DNA from: Planctomycetota bacterium
GTDB taxonomy: Bacteria > Planctomycetota > Planctomycetia > Pirellulales > UBA7805
NCBI GenBank assembly: GCA_003389215.1
Contig: QQVP01000037.1
Location: 162,333 to 226,332, forward strand
Length of the DNA: 64,000 bases
Direction: 5' to 3'
Shown: piece after piece, positions 18,080 to 25,856 of the stretch
Layout: the number at the start of each line of letters is the position of its first letter
How positions within the stretch are numbered: position 1 is the stretch's first letter
Position numbers and translations under genes: made by a program
The notes under the pieces: model-generated
What the model was told of the DNA's origin: nothing
The model's input: the letters and a program-made list of their open reading frames with translations, nothing else
The model's database searches: none

Positions 18080-18394
18080 AAATCGCTCGGGAATGGACTA
18101 CCAGAAAGGCTGCCATTCGAGCGAATGTCACCACAAGTTGGCCTGTAGAACGGCGGCCAACAAGACGAGGGATCGCCAGTGTTTAGCTCCGCGTTCGGAA
18201 GAATAGAAAGACTGCGAGTAATCTCGGTCGCGCCGCTCCTCTCAGTGCGGAACGATGACCCAGGTTTCTCGCAGTTTTTTTATGGCCTCGCCTGTTCTTT
18301 TGGCTTTACGCATCGCCGGGCAGTCTCCCACTCTCTCCACTTACCGCCCACCGCGATCTGGGGTAGTCGGGGGATGGGCGAGGCCGACTTTTTT
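18080..18394 (+). ncRNA. Candidate small RNA or regulatory leader
   Basis: This stretch is bracketed by a good promoter (18046-18073) and an intrinsic terminator (18365-18394). It holds no frame with a ribosome binding site that ends before the terminator. A transcript of about 315 nt is inferred. No known RNA family is recognised. Confidence 0.3.
18365..18394 (+). terminator. Intrinsic terminator
   Basis: AGTCGG (18365-18370) pairs with CCGACT (18384-18389) around a 13-nt purine-rich loop, followed by a run of six T (18389-18394). It is oriented for plus-strand transcripts and lies before the sigma-54 activator gene. Confidence 0.55.
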
Positions 18395-18501
18395 GTTGTT
18401 TGAGGGCGACCACAGTCGCTCCCGAGCCCGTTTCGAAGACCTGATGAGGAAGTGCTAATCCTCTTGTAGGACCGCTTACAACCGGCCCGTGACTCGAAAA
18501 C

Positions 18502-18582
18502 GCTGTCAGACATTTCCTTCGTGATGCGCGCGCCCAGCTGGGTTCGTTTCATCGCGTTGGGAAGTTTCTGACAGCTTTTTTT
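18502..18582 (+). terminator. Long hairpin with T7 tail in the leader of the sigma-54 activator gene
   Basis: GCTGTCAGA (18502-18510) and TCTGACAGC (18567-18575) are perfect 9-bp inverted repeats separated by 56 nt and followed by seven T. The structure could be an attenuator or terminator of an upstream transcript. The half-sites could alternatively be a spaced protein-binding site. Confidence 0.4.
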
Positions 18583-18640
18583 GCGCGCTTACACAATTCG
18601 GAAACATCCGTGAAACAAAAAAAGCTAGAGGGCATATCAA

Positions 18641-19765
18641 GTGAATACGCTAATGAACAACACGAAATTCGTCGGAAACTCTCAGTGGGCACACGAAACC
18701 CGCAGCGAAATCGACAAGGTCGCCCGTCACAACAGCACGGTGCTCATCACGGGACCGACCGGTACCGGCAAGGAAGTCTTGGCGCAGCTGATTCACGAGC
18801 ATAGTGATCGGGCGCAGCGACCGCTCTTGACGGTCGATTGTGCCTCGCTTCCGGCCCCGCTGTTCGAGAGTCAGCTCTTTGGGCACAAGAAGGGTTCGTT
18901 CACCGGGGCGGCGAGCGATTCGCTCGGGCTGTTCCGTGCTGCCGATGGCGGTACGATTTTTCTCGATGAAATCGGTGAACTGGAACCGCTGCAGCAGGCC
19001 AAGCTCCTGCGGGTCCTGCAGACCAAGACGGTCGTGCCTGTCGGCAGCCACAAGCCGCAGCGTGTCGACGTCCGCGTCATCGCCGCCACGAATCGGGATC
19101 TCGAAGAAGAGGTGCGCGAGGGTCGTTTCCGCAGCGATCTGTTCTATCGCCTCAACGTGGTTGTCATGAAGACCGAGGCCCTGAAGAATCGCCCCGAGGA
19201 CATTTCCGAGTTGGCTCAGTTCTTTCTGGACCGCTTCGCAGACGACAACGGATGGCCGCACAAACGGCTTGCCGACGACGCTGCCCGCATGCTGCAAGCC
19301 TACGAGTGGCCTGGCAACGTCCGTCAGCTGGAGAACATGCTGGAACGGGCCGCGTTGTTCTCGACCGACGAGATTGTGCGACGCGAGGCGTTTCCGTTTC
19401 TGGTCGATTTGTTCCCCGAGGACTCCTCCGCGGTTGGAGAGCTCCAAGATGCCCATGGGGAAGATCTGAACGACGATCTGAACACAGATCTGCAGGTCAG
19501 CGAGGCTGCGACGGCGTCCGGCCATGGCCAGCGTGCTCGGAAGGCGCGCTCCATCACGGATGAAGAGTGGCCGACGATGGAGGCCGTCGAACGCGATTAC
19601 CTCCGGCAGACCTTGGAACGGACCGCTTTCAATCAGAGTGCCGCGGCGCGGCTCACGGGATTGAGTCGACAGAGTCTGCTCCGTCGAGTCCAGCAACTCG
19701 GGATCGAGATGCCGTCGCGACAGAAGCGAGCCAAGGCGGACGTCGAGGTGGTCGGCGCAGTGTAG
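18641..19765 (+). CDS. Sigma-54-dependent activator (AAA+ and Fis-type HTH, no sensory domain)
   Basis: Bacterial enhancer-binding protein of 374 residues that remodels sigma-54 RNA polymerase. The AAA+ domain starts almost at the N-terminus: Walker A GPTGTGKE (about 38), a GSFTGA loop at about 86 in place of the usual GAFTGA, Walker B GGTIFLDEIGE (about 103), and the arginine-finger region FRSDLFYRLNV (about 164). A linker rich in acidic residues (about 265-310) leads to a Fis-like helix-turn-helix (NQSAAARLTGLSRQSLLRRVQQLG, about 330-353). There is no receiver, GAF or PAS domain. GTG 18641 is preferred because AGAGGG lies 8 bp upstream; ATG 18653 is the alternative. It probably acts on the palindromes and -24/-12 promoter downstream. 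Confidence 0.9.
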   Translation: MNTLMNNTKFVGNSQWAHETRSEIDKVARHNSTVLITGPTGTGKEVLAQLIHEHSDRAQRPLLTVDCASLPAPLFESQLFGHKKGSFTGAASDSLGLFRAADGGTIFLDEIGELEPLQQAKLLRVLQTKTVVPVGSHKPQRVDVRVIAATNRDLEEEVREGRFRSDLFYRLNVVVMKTEALKNRPEDISELAQFFLDRFADDNGWPHKRLADDAARMLQAYEWPGNVRQLENMLERAALFSTDEIVRREAFPFLVDLFPEDSSAVGELQDAHGEDLNDDLNTDLQVSEAATASGHGQRARKARSITDEEWPTMEAVERDYLRQTLERTAFNQSAAARLTGLSRQSLLRRVQQLGIEMPSRQKRAKADVEVVGAV

Positions 19766-20134
19766 TGCGCTCGCAGAGTAGTGCGCTCGCCGAGAGGGCC
19801 AGGTGCGATCGGCGCTCTGGGCGAACCGGCACTTCAACGCCGGAAGACAGAGCCGCGGCCAGGCCACGGCAGGGTCCGGGCAGCAATTCGGCAAACGAGT
19901 TGAACGAACACAACGTCTACGGTGCGAGATCCTCGAATTCACGAGGCCGCCCGTAGGCGTTTTCTCTTGCGCTCATTTCTAGGCGCACTCGGGTCCACGA
20001 GTTCATTCGCTCCCAACTTGCTTGGACGCCCTGAAGACGGGCTGTTCGGCGTTGGCTTCCTGCGGGCAGAGCTGCCTTCCGCCGGAACCGATCGATGCGC
20101 GCAAGAGCCGCGCGTGGATTTTGGACGCACTGGG

Positions 20135-20203
20135 TGTCCGGATGCGGACAGGCTGTCCGGATTCGGACACGTTTTGCCCGAGAACACTGTCCGTTGCCGG
20201 ACA
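20135..20203 (+). promoter_or_regulatory. Three palindromic upstream activator sites TGTCCG-N4-CGGACA
   Basis: Perfect palindromes at 20135-20150, 20154-20169 and 20188-20203 share identical 6-bp arms and differ only in the central four bases (GATG, GATT, TTGC). They lie about 120-190 bp upstream of the -24/-12 promoter, the usual position for sigma-54 enhancers, and about 370 bp downstream of the activator gene. The rest of the 19766-20456 gap shows no supported gene, only a short duplication of TAGTGCGCTCGC around 19763-19790. Confidence 0.72.
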
Positions 20204-20320
20204 ACTTGGTTCCAAGGTCGCTAATGACGCGGCGAAACGGGGCTGGCGAAAAACACCGTGTTCTCCCAAGCCTTTAGGGGAGAACGCCTTAGGGGCGAGA
20301 GCGTATTCCGCAGCACGAAT

Positions 20321-20336
20321 TGGCACACCGCGTGCA
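20321..20336 (+). promoter_or_regulatory. Sigma-54 (-24/-12) promoter
   Basis: TGGCAC at 20321-20326 and GTGCA at 20332-20336 give the invariant GG-N10-GC spacing (GG 20322-20323, GC 20334-20335) and match the consensus TGGCAC-N5-TTGCA at all but one key base. The receiver-like gene starts 121 bp downstream. Three enhancer-like palindromes precede it. Confidence 0.75.
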
Positions 20337-20456
20337 TTACCCACGGCCGAACCAACACAACCTGCTTCCTGGTCGATCCCGGATACGCGACCTCGAAGCA
20401 ACGGAAAGGGAAATCTTCCGGGGCGTAGACGAGCGGGCGCGAAGACGAGTGAAGAG

Positions 20457-20849
20457 ATGGTGCTACGAAAGTCAACGCGAACACGAAACGACATCGTCAT
20501 CGTGGACAAAAACTTTGCCGACTACACGCATCTGCTGAGTTCGCCGGTCGCCGACCAGTGGAATTTCCACTTTCTACGTACCGGATCGGCAGCGCTGCGA
20601 CACGCCACTACTGGAAGTGTCGACCTTTGGCTGATCAATGCGGAGCTGAGCGACATGTCTGGCTTCGAGCTGCATCGGCACCTCCGCAAACAGCGACAGC
20701 GACGTCCGGTGATCCTCGTCGCTGACCGTTACGACCGCCAAAACGAACTGAACGCCTTTACCGAACAAGTCACGGCCTACGTCACCAAGCCCATCGACGT
20801 GGCCTGGCTCCAAGAAAAACCAAGTGGAACGGTGTCCGGGCGGGCTTAG
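20457..20849 (+). CDS. Stand-alone degenerate receiver-domain protein
   Basis: A 130-residue single-domain protein with the CheY-like order of strands and helices: DIVIVDKNF (strand 1), VDLWLINAELSDMSGFEL (strand 3 and following loop), RRPVILVAD (strand 4) and AYVTKPID (strand 5). The phosphoacceptor Asp is replaced by Asn (residue 61), the conserved Thr/Ser after strand 4 by Ala (residue 89), and one of the acidic pair by Lys (residue 18). Lys 111 is kept. It is therefore probably not phosphorylated and may act by protein contact, perhaps with the activator encoded upstream. I start it at ATG 20457 because the long upstream extension crosses the promoter. A GC hairpin (20836-20857) spans the stop codon. 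Confidence 0.78.
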   Translation: MVLRKSTRTRNDIVIVDKNFADYTHLLSSPVADQWNFHFLRTGSAALRHATTGSVDLWLINAELSDMSGFELHRHLRKQRQRRPVILVADRYDRQNELNAFTEQVTAYVTKPIDVAWLQEKPSGTVSGRA

Positions 20850-20951
20850 GGGCCCGGTCGCGAACTTCCGTTCGAGCGACCCTGAACGTTCTTTCAACCT
20901 CGACAATTCCGCCGCTCAAACCGAACTCACGCGAACTAAGGAGAAGTCGCC

Positions 20952-21149
20952 ATGCACGCCAGCACCCTGGAACTACTCGATGGTCATGACGAAGCCCTGG
21001 ACGGCCACGAAACCGCCTTCGGTCAACCGAAGCGGGAGAAGTTCCGTCAATCGCTGGGCAAAGTCCATCGAGCCCGGGCAGCCGAGCGTCGCGGCGGTCG
21101 CTCGAAAAGCGGTAGCGGACGGCGACGACACCGACGTGTGAATTGGTAA
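20952..21149 (+). CDS. Small basic protein of unknown function
   Basis: A 65-residue frame with a strong ribosome binding site (AAGGAG, 9 bp before ATG 20952). The N-terminal half is acidic (LELLDGHDEALDGHE); the C-terminal half is very basic (RARAAERRGGRSKSG, RRRHRR). No family is recognised. It lies between the receiver-like gene and the PEP-CTERM gene in what looks like one sigma-54 operon. It may bind nucleic acid or an acidic partner, but that is only a guess from charge. Confidence 0.55.
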   Translation: MHASTLELLDGHDEALDGHETAFGQPKREKFRQSLGKVHRARAAERRGGRSKSGSGRRRHRRVNW

Positions 21150-21239
21150 AGCCGAGAGTCTTCAGCAAACCCAGTGCGGCCGAACGTCCGGCCGGACTTC
21201 AACCCGAGAAACCCACTTCTTTATCAGGAGAAACCTACG

Positions 21240-21782
21240 ATGTACCGCAACTTGCAACTCACCACGTTGGCCCTGCTGATCGCCCTGACCACTCAAATCG
21301 CATCCGCGGGAGTGCTCGTTCCTGCCGCGGTCGGCGATCCGGCCATTCCGGACCTGGTGTACGACGCCTCGACCGGAGAGGTGAGCCTGCTGCCGGACGC
21401 CAGCTCGATCATCGGATACTCGTTGCAAAATGCGACCAACTCTTTCATTCCTGGGAATCACACCCCGATTCTCGTCGGCGTGACGACCGCCCTCACCTCG
21501 CAGGTTGAAGAAGCCGCTCTCGCGCCCGGCTCGGGATCGATTGGCCTGGTCTTCCCCGCTGGCTTGGACCTGGCCGGTTTGACTTCACTGCTCACGGTCA
21601 ATACGGTCAGCCGCTCGCTCGGCTCGCCGTTGGTGCCGTTCGATCTGCAGGTCGTAAACCCGCCCACGACCAGTGGCGGTGCCGACGGCGTCGTGCCCGA
21701 GCCCTCGACCTACGCGATGTCGCTGCTCGGAATCGCGGCGCTCGGATTGTACAGCTGGCGGCGTCGCCGTCAGTCGAACTGA
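21240..21782 (+). CDS. PEP-CTERM surface protein, 180 residues
   Basis: Exported protein with an N-terminal signal peptide (about residues 1-23, ending ASAG) and a C-terminal PEP-CTERM sorting signal: VPEPSTYAM, a hydrophobic segment LLGIAALGLYSW and RRRRQSN. Such proteins are cut by an exosortase at the inner membrane and released or attached to the exopolysaccharide matrix; no exosortase gene is in this window. The middle is a low-cysteine beta-rich domain without a recognised family. CAGGAG lies 9 bp before ATG 21240. It is probably the last gene of the sigma-54 operon, which ends at the hairpin 21807-21840. Confidence 0.88.
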   Translation: MYRNLQLTTLALLIALTTQIASAGVLVPAAVGDPAIPDLVYDASTGEVSLLPDASSIIGYSLQNATNSFIPGNHTPILVGVTTALTSQVEEAALAPGSGSIGLVFPAGLDLAGLTSLLTVNTVSRSLGSPLVPFDLQVVNPPTTSGGADGVVPEPSTYAMSLLGIAALGLYSWRRRRQSN

Positions 21783-21806
21783 TCGGTGGAGAGAGTCCGC
21801 TCAGCG

Positions 21807-21840
21807 GGCTTCGGACTGGCGCGGTCGCCGGTCCGAAGCC
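21807..21840 (+). terminator. Strong hairpin after the first PEP-CTERM gene
   Basis: A perfect 10-bp stem (21807-21816 with 21831-21840) continues through a T-G pair into GGCG:CGCC and a CGGT loop. It starts 24 bp after the stop codon. It lacks a T tract, so termination or 3'-end protection is inferred. Confidence 0.5.
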
Positions 21841-22003
21841 GCAGCGGTGACGAACTTTCTACGGCTGCCGAGGATGACAGCAAGGACGCGATGCCATCCT
21901 CGCATTCCGTTTGGATCTGTCCCGTTTTCAGTTGCCCGTTAGGCAGACAACAACATCCCGTGTCGCGCTACATTGACGAACCACAATTGGAGGAGCCCGG
22001 CCG

Positions 22004-23107
22004 ATGCGATTCATGACCCAAGAAAGTGAGCGGCAAGACGGCCTGCGACGCTGGCGAAGCCGGTATCTCACAGGTGCTCTGGCACTCCTTGCCCTCGCTG
22101 CCAACTTGCTCTTGGCGGCGCCCAGTTGGGCCGCTGCCGTCATCTTCAACACCGGGGACGTCAACACGGCCACGCTTGCCTTGGGCGTCAACGACGAAGG
22201 TAGTCTCAACGTGGCCGACCCGTTCGGCGTGTTTTCGCCCACTCCGAACGTCGTGGTCACGGGGCTCACCCACATCGGGGTCGGCGACGCCATTTCGCCA
22301 GGATGTCTCTGCGAAGGTTGGGGCGTTTCCGGCACCCATGTCGGCAGCGGCGTGGCCCATACGGGCTTCGCCAACGAGCACTTTGGCGGAGCGACCGGAC
22401 TGACGGTGGGAAGCTTCGTAACGGACGCCGCTTCGGGCACCGGCTCGACGGCCGTGTCGGTCACCTCGCTCAGCAGCCTGCCGTCGCTGACCATCGAACA
22501 GGCTTACGCACCCTCGTCGATCGTACCGAGTGCCTTGTTCGAGAATCGCGTCACGATTACCAACACGACCGGTTCGGCGATTGATGACCTGCGCTATGTG
22601 CGCGTCCTCGACTGGGACGTTCCTCCGACGGTATTCAGCGAAACCGTCTCGATTCTTGGCGTCGAAACGACGACGGCGCTCGAGCACTCGCACAACAACG
22701 GATTCGTGACGCCCAACCCACTCGATCCGATTGCCCCCACCGACGCACTCACACCGGCGACGCTCGATGTCAGCTTCACGGACCTGAACACCATCGACCA
22801 CGGAGCCTACTTCCAATTCAACTTCGGCACCCTTGCCGACGGTGAGACACGGGAATTCAGCGTCTTCTACGGTGCGGCGTTGGGCGAAGCGGCCGCCGAT
22901 GCCGCGGTCGCTGCCGAGGGCTTGGAGCTGTACTCGTACGGACAACATCACGCCGACCCGCTCGGTGGCACGCCGGCGACCTTCATCTTTGGCTTCAAGG
23001 ATGTCGGCGGCAGTCCACCCAATCCGGTACCGGAGCCGTCCACCTACGTGATGGCGGCCTTGGGTCTGATCGGCCTGACGAGCTATCGCCTCCGCCGCCG
23101 ACGGTGA
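22004..23107 (+). CDS. PEP-CTERM surface protein, 367 residues
   Basis: Secreted protein with a long N-terminal signal segment (basic RRWRSRY, then LTGALALLALAANLLLAAPSWAAA, about residues 20-43) and a C-terminal sorting signal VPEPSTYVM, a hydrophobic segment AALGLIGLTSY and RLRRRR. The body is a beta-rich domain in which ITNTTGSAIDDLRYVRVLDWDV recalls extracellular domains of other PEP-CTERM proteins. GGAGGAG precedes ATG 22004. No sigma-54 motif is visible in the 220 bp upstream, and the hairpin at 21807 separates it from the previous gene, so it may have its own promoter. Confidence 0.88.
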   Translation: MRFMTQESERQDGLRRWRSRYLTGALALLALAANLLLAAPSWAAAVIFNTGDVNTATLALGVNDEGSLNVADPFGVFSPTPNVVVTGLTHIGVGDAISPGCLCEGWGVSGTHVGSGVAHTGFANEHFGGATGLTVGSFVTDAASGTGSTAVSVTSLSSLPSLTIEQAYAPSSIVPSALFENRVTITNTTGSAIDDLRYVRVLDWDVPPTVFSETVSILGVETTTALEHSHNNGFVTPNPLDPIAPTDALTPATLDVSFTDLNTIDHGAYFQFNFGTLADGETREFSVFYGAALGEAAADAAVAAEGLELYSYGQHHADPLGGTPATFIFGFKDVGGSPPNPVPEPSTYVMAALGLIGLTSYRLRRRR

Positions 23108-23241
23108 GTCTCTGGTGGCCGGTCGCTCGACGAAGTTCGCGCTCGTCAGAGCGGCGCTTGATGCGGAGCCGACTGCGCTGAGCCGACGACTTCGCTGAGC
23201 GGAGGCGCCCGATCGCGGCGAGACCGTCGTCGCGTCCGAGG

Positions 23242-23270
23242 TTTACAGCCCTCGTTACCGCAACTATACT
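23242..23270 (+). promoter_or_regulatory. Sigma-70-type promoter of the HTTM operon
   Basis: TTTACA (23242-23247) and TATACT (23265-23270) with the optimal 17-bp spacer, 82 bp before the start codon of the next gene. It is one of the clearest vegetative promoters in the window. Confidence 0.6.
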
Positions 23271-23351
23271 CCCGGTCCTGTTCGGGTTTCCCATCCCTTC
23301 CGACCGATTCGGCAATGCCCGTGCCGAGGCCCTCGACCGTCTGGGGGGCGG

Positions 23352-23813
23352 ATGTCTGCATCAACTTCGCTGCTCTTTGACGCGCCAGTCGGACGACGGC
23401 GAACGTTCGTCAATGGCTTTCTGGTCGTGTTCATTCTCGTACAGTTGCTGCTTCCCCTGCGCTACTATTCGGGCGCGGCGCAGGACGATCCACGTTTCAG
23501 CTGGCGGATGTTCGCCGATCCCCCCTTGTACTCGATCGAAGTGCACACGACCGTCGAGCAGGAAGGTCGGCTCACCGAGAAGGCCGTTGATTTGCAGGCC
23601 AGTTTGCCGTCTCGATGGCAGCGGACTCTACGTCGTCGACATCTGCCCCTCGCGGCGGAGAAACTCATGCGCTGGTGCTGCCAAAAGGACAACGCGGTCC
23701 GCGTCCGCTTGCTGAGCGATCGAGTTCTTGACCAGGGACAGCGGGTTCCGAAGTTGCGTCTCTCGATGGATTGCGAGTCGCTCGAGGCCGTGGCAATCGG
23801 CCCAATGCAATGA
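23352..23813 (+). CDS. Small membrane-anchored partner of an HTTM protein
   Basis: A 153-residue protein with one N-terminal membrane segment (FVNGFLVVFILVQLLLPLRYY, about residues 18-38) and a soluble extracytoplasmic part containing FSWRMFADPP, a phrase that also occurs in or beside HTTM (vitamin K-dependent gamma-carboxylase-like) proteins. Its stop overlaps the start of the HTTM-TPR gene (ATGA at 23810), so the two are made together. Enzymatic role unknown; it probably supplies a periplasmic part of the HTTM complex. Confidence 0.72.
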   Translation: MSASTSLLFDAPVGRRRTFVNGFLVVFILVQLLLPLRYYSGAAQDDPRFSWRMFADPPLYSIEVHTTVEQEGRLTEKAVDLQASLPSRWQRTLRRRHLPLAAEKLMRWCCQKDNAVRVRLLSDRVLDQGQRVPKLRLSMDCESLEAVAIGPMQ

Positions 23814-25618
23814 ATGCCTGGAATCACTATTGGTACGGGCCGGTCGCGGCGATTCGGCCGTACCTCTTGATGAAGTGCTTTCTGATACTCCTCGCGCTGG
23901 ATCTCAGCGCGGTGCGGCTCAAGGCCGCCTATTGGTATGGTCTGGCCGATTTCAATGTCGCCCATTTTCGCTGGCTCGACGCCGTTCAACCCCGTCTCTC
24001 GTCTGCCGGCTTCGTCGCGATCTGCCTTCTGGCAAGTCTGCTCGCATTCATCTGCGCCTTCGGCAAGGTGAATCGTGGGCTGCTGGCCATCTTGTTCACG
24101 ATTTACACACTCACCTGGGCGACGAGTATGCTGGACCTCTTCCAGCATCATTACTTCCTGTCGATTGTCCTCGGCTGCTTGATCTTCTTTCCGTCGATTC
24201 ATGCTGGGAAGTTTCGCACGTCGACGGCCGAGGGGTCGGACGGGCAGCAGACGGTCTTGACGTCTGCATGGGCGTTTCGACTGCTGGCCCTGTCGATCGG
24301 GATCGTCTATGCCTACACGACGATCGCGAAACTGAACGGTGACTGGTTGTCGGGAGCCACCTTGCAGCGGTTCGTCACCCTGGAAAAGGTCGAGCCGATC
24401 GCCAACCTGATTGGCCGAGTCGGCCTTCCGCAGGACAGCGTGTGGCAGATGCTGGCCGTGGGAACGATCTTTCTGGAGATCCCGCTGGCCGCGGGATACT
24501 TCTTGGCCGCGTGCTGGGACCAGCGACCCACTAGACTCGTTCACGTTCCCTATGTCGTGCTGTGGTTGATGGCCTTGGCCTTACACGGCGGCATCGAAAT
24601 CGTGGGCCTGCCGATTGGCTGGTTCAGCTACTACATGATCGCCTTGGCGAGCGTGTACTTCCTGTCCCCGCGCTTGCTCGAGCGCGTTGCCAGACCGATC
24701 ATCGGACTGCTTGCCGAGGTCCTTTCGCGGCTGCAACAGCTGAGCGAGTCGCTGACGGGCCGGCAGCAAGTCTTCGGCCTGCTCGTCGCAGTGGTTGGCC
24801 TGATCGCTGTGTTGGCGTTGACAGGCTGGGCTGTTGATCTGCCCGGCTCGGTCGACACCTTCCTGCTTCTTGGCCTGGCACTGATCGCGTGGACGGCCAT
24901 TTGCCTGGTGCGCGGACAAGCGAGGTCCGCGTATCCGGTCATCCTCCAGGCGATGATCGCTGGAATCCTCGTTTACGTCGCCACAGGGACCTCGCGAACG
25001 CAGTACGAATACTATCTCGGTCTTGCCCACGAACACCATCGCTTGGGCGGATATGCGGAATCAACCTTGGGCTTTGAGAAAGCCCGGCAATACACAAGGG
25101 GGTCGCGAGAAACGGCCCGAATCGAGTACTTTCTGGCCCGTTCGTGGTACGCGCGTGGAGACAACGACGCGGCCCTTCGTCACCTTGAAGCGTCGTTGCA
25201 TCATCATGCCGAGGATTACGAGGCCATCTATCTGCGTGGTCTCGCGCGCCTGGCGACCAAGAAGGTCGATCTCGCGCTGGTGGACTTCGAGCGGACGCTG
25301 CAACTCGAGCCCGACTGGCCCGTCGCCTTGGCACAAACGGCGCGTTTGCTTGTAGCGCATCCGAACCCGCAACTTCGAGACGTGCAAAGAGGGCTGGCAT
25401 TGGCAGCGCAGGCCGATCGACTTGCCCTCGGTCGCAGCATCGATGCGGTGGAAACGCTGGCGATCGCCTTTGCCGCCAATGACGATTCCGAGCGCGCGGT
25501 GCAAACCGCGGAGCGGGCCATTGCTTTGGCGCGACGGAGTGGAAGAAACGAGCGGGCGGAACAGATTCTCAAGCTGCTCGAACAATACAAGCGAACGCAG
25601 CGCACGGGGTCCCCTTAG
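23810..25618 (+). CDS. HTTM-domain membrane protein with C-terminal TPR
   Basis: A 602-residue protein. The N-terminal half (about 1-310) is a multi-spanning membrane domain of the horizontally transferred transmembrane (HTTM) family, related to vitamin K-dependent gamma-glutamyl carboxylase. LKAAYWYGLADFNVAHF, IVYAYTTIAKLNGDWLSG and ALHGGIEIVGLPIGWFSY are visible family-like segments. A further membrane segment pair follows (about 320-395). TPR repeats run from about 405 to 600 (ALRHLEASLHHHAEDYEAIYLRG, LALVDFERTLQLEPDWP). I start it at ATG 23810, which overlaps the preceding stop as ATGA. Whether it carboxylates anything is unknown. Confidence 0.82.
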   Translation: MNAWNHYWYGPVAAIRPYLLMKCFLILLALDLSAVRLKAAYWYGLADFNVAHFRWLDAVQPRLSSAGFVAICLLASLLAFICAFGKVNRGLLAILFTIYTLTWATSMLDLFQHHYFLSIVLGCLIFFPSIHAGKFRTSTAEGSDGQQTVLTSAWAFRLLALSIGIVYAYTTIAKLNGDWLSGATLQRFVTLEKVEPIANLIGRVGLPQDSVWQMLAVGTIFLEIPLAAGYFLAACWDQRPTRLVHVPYVVLWLMALALHGGIEIVGLPIGWFSYYMIALASVYFLSPRLLERVARPIIGLLAEVLSRLQQLSESLTGRQQVFGLLVAVVGLIAVLALTGWAVDLPGSVDTFLLLGLALIAWTAICLVRGQARSAYPVILQAMIAGILVYVATGTSRTQYEYYLGLAHEHHRLGGYAESTLGFEKARQYTRGSRETARIEYFLARSWYARGDNDAALRHLEASLHHHAEDYEAIYLRGLARLATKKVDLALVDFERTLQLEPDWPVALAQTARLLVAHPNPQLRDVQRGLALAAQADRLALGRSIDAVETLAIAFAANDDSERAVQTAERAIALARRSGRNERAEQILKLLEQYKRTQRTGSP

Positions 25619-25856
25619 ACGACGCCCCAGGGCCGTCAGTTGCGCGGGCTGCCGTGGGCGTCGAATTCCAAAGCAAGTGGACGAATTCGAGCCGCCGGGC
25701 CGACTCGGGCCGTGGTTCGAAGTGACGCTCCGACTTGACAGCCTTAGCGAAGCGAGGGATCATTGAAGAGGTGCAGGCGAAGTTCCGCGGTGGGAGCCCG
25801 AGCGTCCTGGTCGGGGGGGCAACTCTCACGAGACGTTTTCTTGAGGTGGATGCGTA

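Noticed and set aside
20022..20456. A 145-codon N-terminal extension of the receiver-like protein.
   Set aside because: It spans the enhancer palindromes and the sigma-54 promoter and is not domain-like; ATG 20457 directly precedes the receiver fold.
21190..21201. GTCCGGCCGGAC palindrome upstream of the first PEP-CTERM gene as a fourth activator site.
   Set aside because: Its arms resemble the enhancer half-sites, but the spacer is 2 bp rather than 4 and it lies inside the operon without a nearby -24/-12 motif, so I do not count it with the other three.
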